Positions 55,901-64,000 of a stretch of 64,000 nt of DNA are shown here, in pieces. A program made the translations under genes and the position numbers. Source of the DNA: Amyelois transitella (taxonomy: Eukaryota; Arthropoda; Insecta; Lepidoptera; Pyralidae); assembly GCF_032362555.1 (NCBI RefSeq), contig NC_083517.1, forward strand, positions 1,198,001 to 1,262,000. The letters run 5' to 3'. The first letter of the stretch is position 1; each line of letters begins with the position of its first letter. The notes beneath the pieces are model-generated. The model was not told where the DNA came from. It did not search any database and saw nothing but the letters and a program-made list of their open reading frames with translations.

Positions 55901-58403
55901 GAACACGATATTCCATTGGCAATGCAAAATTTAAGACAAACTCTTTGTTCGATGTTTTTATCCATTATGAAATTAGCAATACACACTAGATATGATATAA
56001 CTAAAAATAGCACTGTATTTAATGTAAACAACAGATGCAACTCAAACTCCGCGCCAAAATGGAAAACAGTTGTGCCAATCTAACAACAACAAAAAAAAAC
56101 AAAAATTTTAATTTGGAACCATAAATAAATAATCCATTCCCGATACTTTTCTGACTGAATGTACAACATCTGGAGAATCATTCCATCCTATTATTATATA
56201 TTTATTTTGTTTAGAAAACCATTGGCATTACTTATTAATTTCTATTTCATCAAGAAACTAAATATTTAAGGAAAAGCATGTGAAATTACAGATTCATTTG
56301 CATTTAATAAAAAAAAAACTTTAAATATTCCAGGAAAAGCATGTAGACTCCTCCAAAGAAGAATTAACAAGTCAAGACGAGGGTAAAGATGACCAAACTT
56401 CGCGCAAAAAGAAGTCAAGAAAACGTACGGCCAAAGAGCGGAGTCGGGCCAAAAGGAATTCCCATAAAAATGAAGCCCCTAAAGGCGCGTTATGGGGCCT
56501 ACAAGTACTGCCCAAATCCGAGTGGAAGGTCCTTAGGAATAAATACCTGAATTTGCAGAAGAAATATATGAAGGAAATGAAAGCGAACATTAAAAATAAT
56601 AGACATTTGTATTGTAGTATTCCTGCGCCGGCGGCGCCTTCTGTTGAAGTGGAACCAGGTAGGGTTTTTTTATAATTAAAAAGAAAATAGGACCGCTCAA
56701 TAGTTCCCATGGATGTCGTAAAAGGTGACTAATGGATGGGTTTTTTAAGTTGGGATTCTTTTAAGCAATGAGCTTGAAGAAAACTGTCACTATTCTATCA
56801 TTAAGCCTAAAAGCTGAACGTTGCCTATCAGTCTAGCAGCCGACATATAGACGTGATTATATGAATGAATGAATAAAAAGAGATTTCTTTGAAGTGGCTT
56901 CTTATATTATTTTAAAATCGCTATGCTCAACGGGGTTCATATTTACCTACTTAAGACTGACTGTAATTCAACTGTTGCACATACTATATGATAAGTAAAT
57001 TGAATATAGTATATATATATATATATACTAGCTGTCCCGGCAAACGTTGTTTTGCCATATTAATATGTTTAAAGTAATTTCTAGTTAAAAAAAAATGTTA
57101 AGGGTGGACAACCCTTAACACTTAGGGGTATGAAAAATAGATGTTAGCCGATTCTCAGACCTACTGAATATGCATGCAAAATTTGGTTAAAATCGGTAAA
57201 GCCGTTTCGGAGGAGTACGGAGACAAACATTGTGACACGAGAATTTTATATATAAGAGATATACATATATATAAATATTTTATTTATTTCAACTGTTTAG
57301 CTCTAGATTGTGGCGAAGAAGCGAAGCCCGCTGAAATGGAGCGTCTGTCCGGGGTGTTTGTTAAGGAGGAACTACAGGAGCCCTGCTTTGACGTCAGACT
57401 CACAAAGAGAACGGTGAACTTTATATTTGTATTTTACATTACTGAGTGCCATGTGGTTAACTAGGTCATTGAGTTAAAAAGCGTATGTCCTGGGTCTGGT
57501 AGTTGGGATTTATCTATCTTCCCAGTACATACATACATATATTCACGCCTATATCCCTTGCGGTGCAGACAGAGCCAATCGCCTTGAAAAGACTGATAGG
57601 CCAACGTCGTTGTTTGGCTTAATGATAGAATGGAGATTCTAGTAGTGACAGGTTGCTAGTCCATCGCCTAAAAGAGTAATCCCAAGCCTATCCCTTAGTC
57701 GCCTTTTATGACATCCTAGGGAAAGAGATGGAGAGGTCCTATTCTTTTTTTATTGGTGTCGGCAACCACACGGCGCTATATGATAGTATGTAATAGTATT
57801 TCAGTATGGATATGGACGGCAATGATTACAAAACGCTAAACCTATTTTTTTCGCAGATCCGAAGCAATATCCACGTTTTGCACGTTGACGTGAAAGAAGG
57901 TCAAACTGAAGTCATTATAAGATTTGATTCTCCAAAAGCCGCTGAGGAGGTAAGCTATTCTTCTTGTAAGTGATGGGCTAGCAACCTGTCACAATGAACT
58001 GATCAAACGATGAAGTGATCTTATAAGATCAAGACAGATTATATATCTTTTACTTTGAAATAAGAAGTTAGTTATTTATGCGTTAACATAGACTGTTTTT
58101 ATTTTTTCTGCTCTTGCTTTAATCGCCCCCCAACATATTAAAACAATAAATTGTATTTTCAATGTAATTTCCTATTTAACAATATGTATCCGGTTCCAGT
58201 ATGCGCAGCAGCCGGGCAGCCGCGCGGCGGTGCTGCGCGGGGCGGCGGAGGGCGAGCAGTGGGCCCGCGCCGAGGCCGCGCGCTCGCGGTCCCGCGCGCG
58301 CGGGCCGCGCCTGCCGCAGCGCGGGCCCGGCGGCGGCGCGCGGCCCGCGCTCGCGCCCGCCTCGCCGCAGCCCACTCACACGCACATACGCTTCGATGAA
58401 TAG
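49949..58403 (+). CDS. LARP7: La-related protein 7
   Basis: Eight exons (49949-50260, 50355-50522, 53969-54253, 54677-54709, 56334-56658, 57301-57413, 57857-57949, 58200-58403) give 1533 nt, 510 residues. LARP7 binds the 3' end of 7SK RNA and stabilises the P-TEFb-sequestering RNP; it also assists U6 modification in some animals. Visible parts: La motif (about 33-110, QMEFYFSDANLNKDRF), RRM1 (about 115-185, TVYVESIP and GYGFIEFSK), a basic linker (KKKMKKNKDKK, SRKKKSRKRT), and a C-terminal xRRM with IHVLHVDVKEG, VIIRFDS and EGEQWARAEAARSRSR, matching the helix that replaces RNP features in xRRMs. Exon six has two in-frame acceptors 6 bp apart. The last exon is extremely GC-rich. Introns hold a LINE, a mariner and SINEs. 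Confidence 0.94.
50767..53229 (+). CDS. LINE reverse transcriptase with endonuclease remnant, copy 2
   Basis: Open for 820 codons. The first about 15 codons come from flanking or junction sequence. Then an endonuclease C-terminal piece (MIDFVIVDERL, GIDSDHLLV) precedes the full RT and C-terminal region, identical in blocks to copy 1. Because most of the endonuclease is gone, the element is unlikely to mobilise itself. Its intact frame shows the insertion is young. Confidence 0.9.
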   Translation: MYLDLFVSNSMFQHKEIHTYTRVEGILKSMIDFVIVDERLKNKVLDTRAYHGAGIDSDHLLVISRIRGIFNRWRHRVREQTSALERVKVENLQDMDVGKKYINRLKDEFEDLEEMSDIEDGWKEFKERIVKVAVEVCGVSRRRKGKNHKNAWMSKDVQELVRLKKKAWLDLLAAKANLRMQEVIDEDVNEARKEYKKMKDLVKKAVIRKKEEYKEDFDKRLSEDFQSNLKVFWKSVRSARGNTITRELTRIRCQDGSVVKGEECVLKIWKDYFESLFEKKEGNKKDFCYSEEKENEMEGEIEMFEVVEALKSMKAGKAAGCDRVSVEMLKAGKGVVASQLYCLFNLCWRSGRVPKDWCKAVIVPLYKGKGSQLDCKNYRGISLLSVVGKLYAKVLINRVRNETDDKIWDAQAGFRKGMGCTDQVFSLRCIAEKFLAKSQKVYCTFVDLEKAYDRVERNELWSALSMHGVSSLLIRALKSLYEDSSACVRINGAHTEWFKIEKGVRQGCVASPWLFNLFMDSCLTDLKESKSGLRMNELLVKCLLYADDQVILASSAEELQEMVNCMHEALKEKGMKVNVSKTKTLVFEMEKEMTACNILIGGEKVEQVKEFVYLGSKFTSDGKYDSDIERRVNAGNMVNGALHAFMSSQKLSKKARLAVHRGVLVPTLMYGSESWVWQKKHESRINAVEMRALRSMMGVKLSDRIRNSVIRECCDVKEDVVTGIEKGMLRWFGHVERMNESRLTKQIYKESVEGKVGVGRPRRTYLDQIKDVLVKGQVKSTRNRRACMKRVMNVDEAKEVCRDRGKWKEVVSAYPSGKEA
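50774..53252 (+). mobile_element. Young 5'-truncated TGTA-tail LINE, copy 2, in LARP7 intron
   Basis: Flanked by an exact 13-bp duplication TTTCATTTGTATT at 50761-50773 and 53253-53265, with a (TATG)n tail. It is longer than copy 1 by about 200 bp at the 5' end and is on the same strand as LARP7. Confidence 0.93.
53278..53370 (-). mobile_element. TGTA-tail SINE fragment
   Basis: Tail-first minus-strand fragment 12 bp beyond the LINE's right target duplication; CCATGTTCAGTTTTTTGG marks its truncation. Confidence 0.6.
53371..53968. other. Intron DNA with a small hairpin
   Basis: Holds a perfect 12-bp stem GGGTGTATTTGT/ACAAATACACCC (53769-53798, 6-nt loop). Otherwise featureless AT-rich sequence. 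Confidence 0.5.
54340..54620 (+). pseudogene. Relic LINE RT C-terminus with inverted repeat
   Basis: 54428-54490 translates as AMERAMLSISLQDQMKRFMK, which resembles the region after the RT domain in many RTE-like LINEs; flanking sequence is broken. It is followed by an 18-bp near-perfect inverted repeat (54544-54561 and 54593-54610) around TTCAACCC/GGGTTGAA. Confidence 0.45.
54836..56162 (-). mobile_element. mariner-family DNA transposon in LARP7 intron 4
   Basis: Inverted ends pair over 24 bp with 17 matches (54838-54861: ACTCTGTCAAGAAAGTAGCA...; opposite end 56160-56137: ATTCAGTCAGAAAAGTATCG...), with TA next to each end. Size about 1.3 kb as expected for mariner. Exact boundaries are uncertain by a few bases. 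Confidence 0.88.
54892..55965 (-). CDS. mariner transposase
   Basis: 357 codons from MDKNIEQR; the frame extends upstream with an implausible hydrophobic leader, so the MDKN start is preferred. An HTH region comes first (EWYKAFKSGRDVMEDLPRSGRPS, STLREIATELSVSHESIRTIL), then the catalytic acids in TGDEPWVYEF, HHDNAPSHK and YSPDMAPADFFLFPKLK. The spacing between the last two Asp is 34 residues, the D,D34D of mariners. The WVYEFD and PYSPDMAP motifs match the family. No stop or frameshift is present, so the protein may be functional. Confidence 0.92.
   Translation of the reverse strand: MDKNIEQRVCLKFCIANGISCSESLKMLQKAYGESTLSKTRAYEWYKAFKSGRDVMEDLPRSGRPSTSATEVNIAKVKEIVTENPHSTLREIATELSVSHESIRTILTNNLGMKHVAARLVPKDLNFFQKLYRMRVAEDMLERVNSDPTFMKRIVTGDEPWVYEFDMQTSQQASEWRLPTEPKPKKPRQSRSKVKVMLTVFFDYRGVVHSEFLPEGQTVNKEYYLSVMRRSREQIRRKRPDLWKENSWILHHDNAPSHKAIIVNEFLTKHSTNTIEQPPYSPDMAPADFFLFPKLKLPLRGTRFQSVEDIKENSRRELTSIPETAFKKCFDDWIIRWRKCIVSKGAYFEGDKINLDE
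56690..56865 (+). mobile_element. Diverged TGTA-tail SINE
   Basis: AAAATAGGACCGCTCAATAG to ACGTGATTATATGAATG in LARP7 intron 5, starting 32 bp after the donor. Confidence 0.65.
57001..57262 (-). mobile_element. (TA)n run and Helitron-like element
   Basis: A TA microsatellite (57005-57028) abuts CTAGCTGTCCCGGCAAACGT, the reverse of a CTAG-ending element whose other end is near 57262 (TATATATAAAATTCTCGTGT on the minus strand). It ends 38 bp before exon six. Confidence 0.55.
57527..57775 (-). mobile_element. TGTA-tail SINE in LARP7 intron 6
   Basis: Full-length antisense copy with CGCCGTGTGGTTGCCGACAC head on its own strand. Confidence 0.75.
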
Positions 58404-59627
58404 TGCAGTGAATGTGTGAACCAGTGTCGTGGCGCCGATGTCCGCTTTGATCTATAGGATACTAATGTTATCCATATATATGACTGACTGACAGGCAGCG
58501 CGCAGCCCAAATCGTTGGGTCTAGATTTCAAATTTGGCACGTTGGTTCAGATTTTCCGAAATGCGCACGGGAACGGGACGAGTCTTTTTTTATGAATAGT
58601 GCAGTGAATGTATGAATCAGTGTAATCATGTAACGCTTCGGTGTATATGATACTAGTGTTATTGTTTATATGCTTGATTAATTGAGCTATTATTAAGTGA
58701 CTAGCGACTGTATGAACCACTGTCAATATAGGCTTTGATGATAATAACAATAAATGCCAACGTGAATCAGTGTCAAATCACTAATATATGCTTTCATAAA
58801 CATGGTGTTTATAGTTAGTATATTGTACGAAGTGATTATATGCAATGTGTGTGATAAGAGTATATAGTGAAAGAAGTGAAGAAAATTTTGTACAAAAACA
58901 AGAAACTTATAAGCGTCTTTTTTTTGTAAATTGCGTTGTTGAACAAAGAAAATTACAATGTAATTGTTGAAAGATAATTTACGTTGTTCCTGTCAAGAGG
59001 AACACTCTTTTTCAGTTGTAATAAAAAATTCTAAATTTCCATTTTTTTTTATTTTAATTGTCCATCTTTTTGCGTAGACGTTTTTTACGTCTATAGCATG
59101 TTATATTTTTTTAATCTACTTCAAGAAAGGAGGTTCCGTATTTTATCCGATCGATTAGTGTCCTTAACAATTACACTGAACTTCTGAATATAATATGAAA
59201 ATGAAAGTATAAATGATTTACATGTAAATAAAAGAATAAAGTTTCATTATAAAGAAATTTATTACATTAAAAAGTAAATGCAACATCAAATTCAGTCTTA
59301 CAAATAGTTATAATGTTAACCTTAATATTATAGGAGGCACTGGCACATTGAATTAATATTACAATTAAAACTACTTATTGCCTATTCTTACCATTGTCAA
59401 TACCTGCATTAAAATACATACTCATCGTTTTAACAACCATAATTAAGTGGCGAACACATTGTTTTGTAATAAACATTTAAATAAGTACTTATTGTAAACA
59501 ACATAAATTGACAAATATATTTTTTTAACAAAGTTTATAAAAACCCTAGTGAATATGTTGTTAGTTAACACAACTAAGCCGGATTTAGTTAAATGAAAAA
59601 AATTGAACTATAGATAGAAAGATAGAT
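58404..59627 (+). other. LARP7 3'UTR and convergent spacer
   Basis: Candidate poly(A) signals AATAAA occur at 58749 and 59020. A phrase around AATAGTGCAGTGAATGT...GAATCAGTGT recurs (58400-58425, 58595-58620, and 58720-58790 partly), as a loose tandem repeat. No gene seen in the rest. Confidence 0.45.
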
Positions 59628-59805
59628 AAAAGTTTATTGCACCACAAGAGTAAAACATACAGAATAGCATAAAACAGTCATAGATAGAGTAGCATAGAGA
59701 ATAGCATAAAACAGTCAAAGGCGAACTTATCGCTAATGCAATCTTTTCCAGTCAACCTTTGGGTAGAAGGAAACCAAATAGGAGATTAGCGTTGACTATA
59801 ATGTC
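59628..59805 (-). mobile_element. LINE 3'-end repeat with (GATA)n tail
   Basis: Minus-strand copy of the 20818/32512 family with a small internal duplication of ATAGCATAAAACAGTCA (59659-59725). Confidence 0.65.
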
Positions 59806-60024
59806 TAAGTGATAAGGTTTTTAATATTCATGAATTCATATACATACATTCCACATAGGGAGCACCAGTTTTAAGTAAATTAAAATAGTATTTATGTACA
59901 AAACAACACAATATTGAAATTGACAGAATAATATACAAAAAATATCACATATAATTATGTCATATGTACCATGCCACATTGATTAAAATATATGTACAAA
60001 TAGAGGTAGATTAGATATATAGTA

Positions 60025-63000
60025 TTATGATGCTTCCATGTGTCTATGGACAGTGACTGGAGCTATAATACTGTTTTTGCCACAAGGCAGTACCGTGACG
60101 CTGAGATCACCAGTTTTCAATCTGGGCTTTAACTTTGGGAGCGGACAACTAACGTCCGATTTAGTGTCGTCCGACAAAATGATCGGATCGTTCACTGAGA
60201 AGCCAGTAGCTTCGGAATCCTCGTGAGGAGTCATGGTAGAATACCCATGATCCGACCCACCGGCCGTATGCGCCCTTCTATACCCTGTTATCACTCTATA
60301 AGGAGATATAGGAGCTTCTATCTCCATGGCCGGCAGAAGCTTGTCCTGTCCAGATTTGTCGTGCGTGTCATCAGATTGCAAATGACTCATTTGGACATCA
60401 GGATCGTGCCACGTCTCAGCCGGGCCGTCTACGTAAAGATTGTGGCAACTAACTGAAGTAACGTTCTGCCTGTAGCAGTACGCAGCTACAGCTATAATTA
60501 AACTAACAGTAACTATACAACCTGCTATAGGACCTATGGCGGAATAGCTTCCAAATGCGTCTCTATTAATATGGCCGAAGGTGCCCTCGCCGTAAGGAGT
60601 GACCGCACCTAGGACGCCGTTGAAGCAAGTCGACTGCGAGGTACAGAAAGGGGAAGACAGGGGAGTCTTGGCATCGGCGTCGATCTGACACCATTCGCAC
60701 CCCAAGACCCCGAGGCAAGAAGAGTGCGTAGTGTAGCTTTCGCATTGAAAATCAAAGCAGCTGTTTAAATTTTCCGCAAAATTATGGAAATAATGCGATT
60801 TGTGATTATTGTGCTCTGGAGTCATTCCGCACAGGGGAATGTCCTGGTTGAACGTGGATACATTTGCATTGGGACAGTTGTAAAGTTTGGAATTGCATTC
60901 GCATGGGCACTCGCATTCGGTCTGCTCCATACGGTTGCAATTCAGACACTGGCGATCAATCATACTGCAGGGACAGAAAACGATGCTGCAGGACGAATTG
61001 ACGAGGCCGATGAAGGCGTTGGTGCCGGGGATGGCAGCTATGTAATACTGAACACAATGAAGACCCGACGCTACATTAGTCAAAATGCTCGTCAAAGAAG
61101 TATTGAATTCATAAAACCTTTGTATGGTGTTATCATAAAAATTGTTACACAACCTTTTAGTCACAAAATCTTTATGATTTAACATATCTATGGCAATCAT
61201 AGACTCTTTATGAGTGATGTGTTGTTGTTCGATGGGCCCCGAACTATTGGGATCCATAAGTCCCGGATGGGATACAAGATATCCTCTATTGTTCATGATG
61301 AAGCATTTTATATTAGACGTTGCACAGAGAGGCATGCTGTCAATAAGCATTTTGTAAAGAAATCCCATAGTGACATCCATTGAGACAACCATAGTAGGAT
61401 AATTACTTTTTCTGATTGCATATGAGATGCTGACAATATACCCTGCACCTCCGACATCTAAATTAGGCGGTGTGAGTACCACTTTGCCAGGATGTTCCAA
61501 AGCATATGTGAACCAAGGTCTTTTCACAGGTTCGTAGTCATATTCGAGAACTGTGCCTGGGAACATCACAAGAACACCACTCTCAGAGACAGCATACCTT
61601 CTGACAATGTATTTAGAATAGGGACCATGCAAGTGCTGCCTCTTGTAAAATGATAAAATGGAATTTAAATAACTAACATCATGTTGGATGTCGCTTTTCA
61701 AGCCAGGATTGGACAATAATCCATATGCTAAGCTTTTTAAATATGCCAAATAATTCTGCATGTAAGTGACAGCCTCTTGGCCATCTGCCATGTCATAAAG
61801 ATATGTAAAAGGCGATTGGAAGCTAGAAGGACTAAGATAAACAGTGCCCTGATCTATAGTGGCAATCTGCTTGAAATGGCGACAAATTTTGCCATTTTTT
61901 GGGGGGAACAGGTCCAATCTATGAAATAGAATATCCTTGTTGTTTCTTGTAATGAAACTATTTGATGAATTAGATGAGTTTAGAGCAGGAACTTCAGATA
62001 CAATACACACAACATAAAAATTGTCAACCCACCGCCAAGAGTATGTTATAGAATTGTTATGGTTACTTTCAACCATTGTTAGGTTACCAACACTAGAATT
62101 TAATATTTGTTTCTTCAGTTCAGGTACGAAGCTGTGTGTTTCAACTTGTTCTAATGGCACAAAATTTATTTTTTCTGATGCTGTTTCTGGCCTCGGGAAG
62201 AATGTATGCATGAGGACTTTTCCTGCAGCATCCATTACAAACGCCCTCCTCTTAAGATTTACACCTCTAAAGTAAACAATATCTTCAGCAAGGTCCGACC
62301 AGAAAAGGTCTAGCCCTAACACTCCATTGGCAGTTGGGAGCATTAAAGATATCATAAAATCCCTTTCAGTTGCTTCCCAGGTGGGACCGATAACTTTAAG
62401 CTGGTCGTCTTTGTAGTTTCCTGGCAAGTGAGATATAAAAGCTGAAGCCACCTGACCAATCACCGCACTGTCATTAATGTGGACTTTCATTATTGAGTCG
62501 TTGTTTGAGTCATTGTGCCATTTATCAATGTGAAATATCCCTAACGAACTATTTCTGTCAAATCGGTTTTCAAATATCAAGCCTATAGCAAATTTGAGTT
62601 TACTGTCGTAGTTTGAATAAGGGAATATTTTAAGCCATGTTTCATTTTTTAGTACCTTTGTGTCTGTTAGCAAGATGAACAGTTTATTCTCAGGAAGCGT
62701 CTTCTTGTCTAGAATATTACGTAGTTCTTTGTTAATAGATAGAGGAGACAAGTTTGATGAAGCTGTTGCTATGTCGTATAAGTAATCCCGGAAGATCATT
62801 TTGTTGTTATCAGTGGCATTTCCAACATCAGGCATGCCATCACTGCTGCAGGTATCTTCAAATTTGATAGACTCTGTGGTGTTGGTCAATTTTAATGCAA
62901 TATAATCTGTACTTTGTAATGCAAATGCAGTTTCTTTAGCTACATTCACTGCGTGTTGAAGAGAGTCCTCATCCATATTGTTGTCAATGATAAATACCAC

Positions 63001-63597
63001 AAGCTTTGGATCCGGGTTCACTACTGAATGATATAAATATCTCAGATTTGAGTGTGGCATACTGGTGCAATCTCTGTCAGTAGCATAATCTAAATGTGAT
63101 AGGAAATATTGTCTCTTAACTTTCAAATCTTTAAACCTATCTAGCACTTTTGTTTTAGTGTTCAATATTGGAAAGGTATCATACAGGTTACTCCTTCTCT
63201 TTATAAATACAGACTTACGAATAGAGTTAAACGGGCAAGGATTCGTGAAGGACGGAGTATTCTTTTGGCTGGTAACATTTTTCATGTCAATCAGGATGTT
63301 TCTAGCAGACGAGAGCTTGAAATATAGTTTATCGGCGACTTCGTTCAAGGTGTCATTGTCGGACGCCTGGTACCGGCTCACTTTGTGTGTGTTTCGTATT
63401 TCGAAGTGTGTGGTGTATTCACTGCCTAGTTCTTTGTGAACTATTTCTTTAAATTTCTTGGATAGCGAGTCTGCTAGCTGGCGCACGCACAGCTGGTAGT
63501 CTCCACGACTATTAGTCCTCGTACAGTTATCAATTTGGGCGAAGATCTGAAGGACGCCAAAACTCGTAATCACTAATAGCAAAGATAATTGCTTCAT
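60025..63597 (-). CDS. CACHD1: VWFA and Cache domain-containing protein 1-like
   Basis: A single open frame of 1190 codons. The signal peptide is MKQLSLLLVITSFGVLQIFA. A VWA-like domain starts near 195, where the metal-site strand reads VVFIIDNNMDEDS and not a canonical DxSxS. Double-Cache regions follow (about 420-520 and 590-800, with RRYAVSESGVLVMFPGTVLE, RPWFTYALEHPGKVVLTPP and MNNRGYLVSHPGL). Next come a Cys-rich block (CECPCECNS...) and the CEWCQID motif, then one TM helix near 1020-1042 and a cytoplasmic tail of about 145 residues. CACHD1 relates to voltage-gated calcium channel alpha2delta subunits; the vertebrate protein modulates CaV3 channels and has been linked to Wnt receptors. 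The Drosophila relative I know of is CG16868. The start is the first ATG of the frame and gives a clean signal peptide. Confidence 0.88.
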   Translation of the reverse strand: MKQLSLLLVITSFGVLQIFAQIDNCTRTNSRGDYQLCVRQLADSLSKKFKEIVHKELGSEYTTHFEIRNTHKVSRYQASDNDTLNEVADKLYFKLSSARNILIDMKNVTSQKNTPSFTNPCPFNSIRKSVFIKRRSNLYDTFPILNTKTKVLDRFKDLKVKRQYFLSHLDYATDRDCTSMPHSNLRYLYHSVVNPDPKLVVFIIDNNMDEDSLQHAVNVAKETAFALQSTDYIALKLTNTTESIKFEDTCSSDGMPDVGNATDNNKMIFRDYLYDIATASSNLSPLSINKELRNILDKKTLPENKLFILLTDTKVLKNETWLKIFPYSNYDSKLKFAIGLIFENRFDRNSSLGIFHIDKWHNDSNNDSIMKVHINDSAVIGQVASAFISHLPGNYKDDQLKVIGPTWEATERDFMISLMLPTANGVLGLDLFWSDLAEDIVYFRGVNLKRRAFVMDAAGKVLMHTFFPRPETASEKINFVPLEQVETHSFVPELKKQILNSSVGNLTMVESNHNNSITYSWRWVDNFYVVCIVSEVPALNSSNSSNSFITRNNKDILFHRLDLFPPKNGKICRHFKQIATIDQGTVYLSPSSFQSPFTYLYDMADGQEAVTYMQNYLAYLKSLAYGLLSNPGLKSDIQHDVSYLNSILSFYKRQHLHGPYSKYIVRRYAVSESGVLVMFPGTVLEYDYEPVKRPWFTYALEHPGKVVLTPPNLDVGGAGYIVSISYAIRKSNYPTMVVSMDVTMGFLYKMLIDSMPLCATSNIKCFIMNNRGYLVSHPGLMDPNSSGPIEQQHITHKESMIAIDMLNHKDFVTKRLCNNFYDNTIQRFYEFNTSLTSILTNVASGLHCVQYYIAAIPGTNAFIGLVNSSCSIVFCPCSMIDRQCLNCNRMEQTECECPCECNSKLYNCPNANVSTFNQDIPLCGMTPEHNNHKSHYFHNFAENLNSCFDFQCESYTTHSSCLGVLGCEWCQIDADAKTPLSSPFCTSQSTCFNGVLGAVTPYGEGTFGHINRDAFGSYSAIGPIAGCIVTVSLIIAVAAYCYRQNVTSVSCHNLYVDGPAETWHDPDVQMSHLQSDDTHDKSGQDKLLPAMEIEAPISPYRVITGYRRAHTAGGSDHGYSTMTPHEDSEATGFSVNDPIILSDDTKSDVSCPLPKLKPRLKTGDLSVTVLPCGKNSIIAPVTVHRHMEAS

Positions 63598-64000
63598 CGT
63601 GGCGGCATTACCTTTGATCTCAATTCACTTGATCACACGTGCTTTTTATCACAACTGTACATTTCACTGTAGGGTACTCTGCCATTATTTTTATTTTCTC
63701 ACAATAATTGAAAATAACACACGTGTCAAAATTTAATTTATAACAAAAACAACTCCGCCTTCCACCACATTCCAAACAAACCACCATTTGACAATAACTA
63801 GAGCTATAACAAACTGTATGTATTCGGTACTGAGTAACGGGTATGCGCTCTGGTACCGAGTAACGAAACGTTACTCTCGAATGTATTTCGTTAATCGCAC
63901 GATTTCGTTACTCGCATTTATTGTATAATGGGTTCATTTCACGCATGCGCACATTACGCACGTTTATTCAAAACCGTACGTTACAATAACAAAATACAAA
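63598..64000 (-). promoter_or_regulatory. CACHD1-like 5' flank with GAGTAACG repeats
   Basis: GAGTAACG or its reverse CGTTACTC occurs four times between 63832 and 63916, two of them forming GAGTAACG-AAA-CGTTACTC at 63858. The rest is unremarkable. A transcription start was not assigned. Confidence 0.4.

Noticed and set aside
58151-58419. Alternative long ORFs in the GC-rich last LARP7 exon
   Set aside because: High GC content removes stop codons in all frames; only the frame continuing the xRRM (from 58200) is supported.
1-64000. CRISPR array, operon or prokaryotic defence system
   Set aside because: No spaced direct repeats with unique spacers; every gene is eukaryotic with introns or transposon-encoded.

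Overview
The window is animal nuclear DNA and almost certainly lepidopteran (moth or butterfly). Coding exons have GT-AG introns, sit in AT-rich DNA, and are separated by dense retroposons and Helitron-like elements of types familiar from moth genomes. No species can be named from sequence alone. Eight host genes were found, and their exon chains were checked for reading frame by hand.

Layout, left to right. 1517-7077 (-): ARMT1/DUF89 family gene, 3' end missing. 7078-11262: repeats, including a tRNA-derived SINE split by a 1.23-kb terminal-inverted-repeat element. 11263-12409 (+): glycoprotein hormone beta-5 (GPB5). 13557-21684 (+): Ror receptor tyrosine kinase (Ig, Frizzled CRD, kringle, TM, kinase), carrying a nearly complete antisense LINE in its second intron and followed by a roughly 150-bp tandem array that begins inside its last codons. 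24138-26401 (-): young LINE. 28032-40720 (-): 14-exon ZAD/C2H2 zinc-finger gene with a locally amplified finger exon and many intronic repeats. 41199-44551 (+): DPAGT1/Alg7. 46424-49228 (-): VPS54. 49949-58403 (+): LARP7, with a second copy of the young LINE and an intact-looking mariner in its introns. 60025-63597 (-): CACHD1-like VWA/Cache membrane protein in one uninterrupted ORF.

The host genes are not an obvious pathway. They include a secreted hormone subunit (GPB5), cell-surface receptors (Ror, CACHD1-like), N-glycosylation (DPAGT1), Golgi retrograde tethering (VPS54), 7SK/snRNA handling (LARP7), carboxyl-group/phosphate damage control (ARMT1) and a transcription factor (ZAD-ZNF). Two pairs are divergently arranged over short spacers and may share promoters: ZAD-ZNF/DPAGT1 (478 bp between start codons) and VPS54/LARP7 (720 bp).

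The unusual content is in the mobile and repeat layer: a gene-end-derived tandem array, two nearly identical LINE copies in opposite orientation 24 kb apart, a SINE family whose 3' tail resembles that LINE's tail, nested elements with target-site duplications, and two unclassified TIR elements. No prokaryote-type system, CRISPR array or functional rRNA/tRNA gene was seen.
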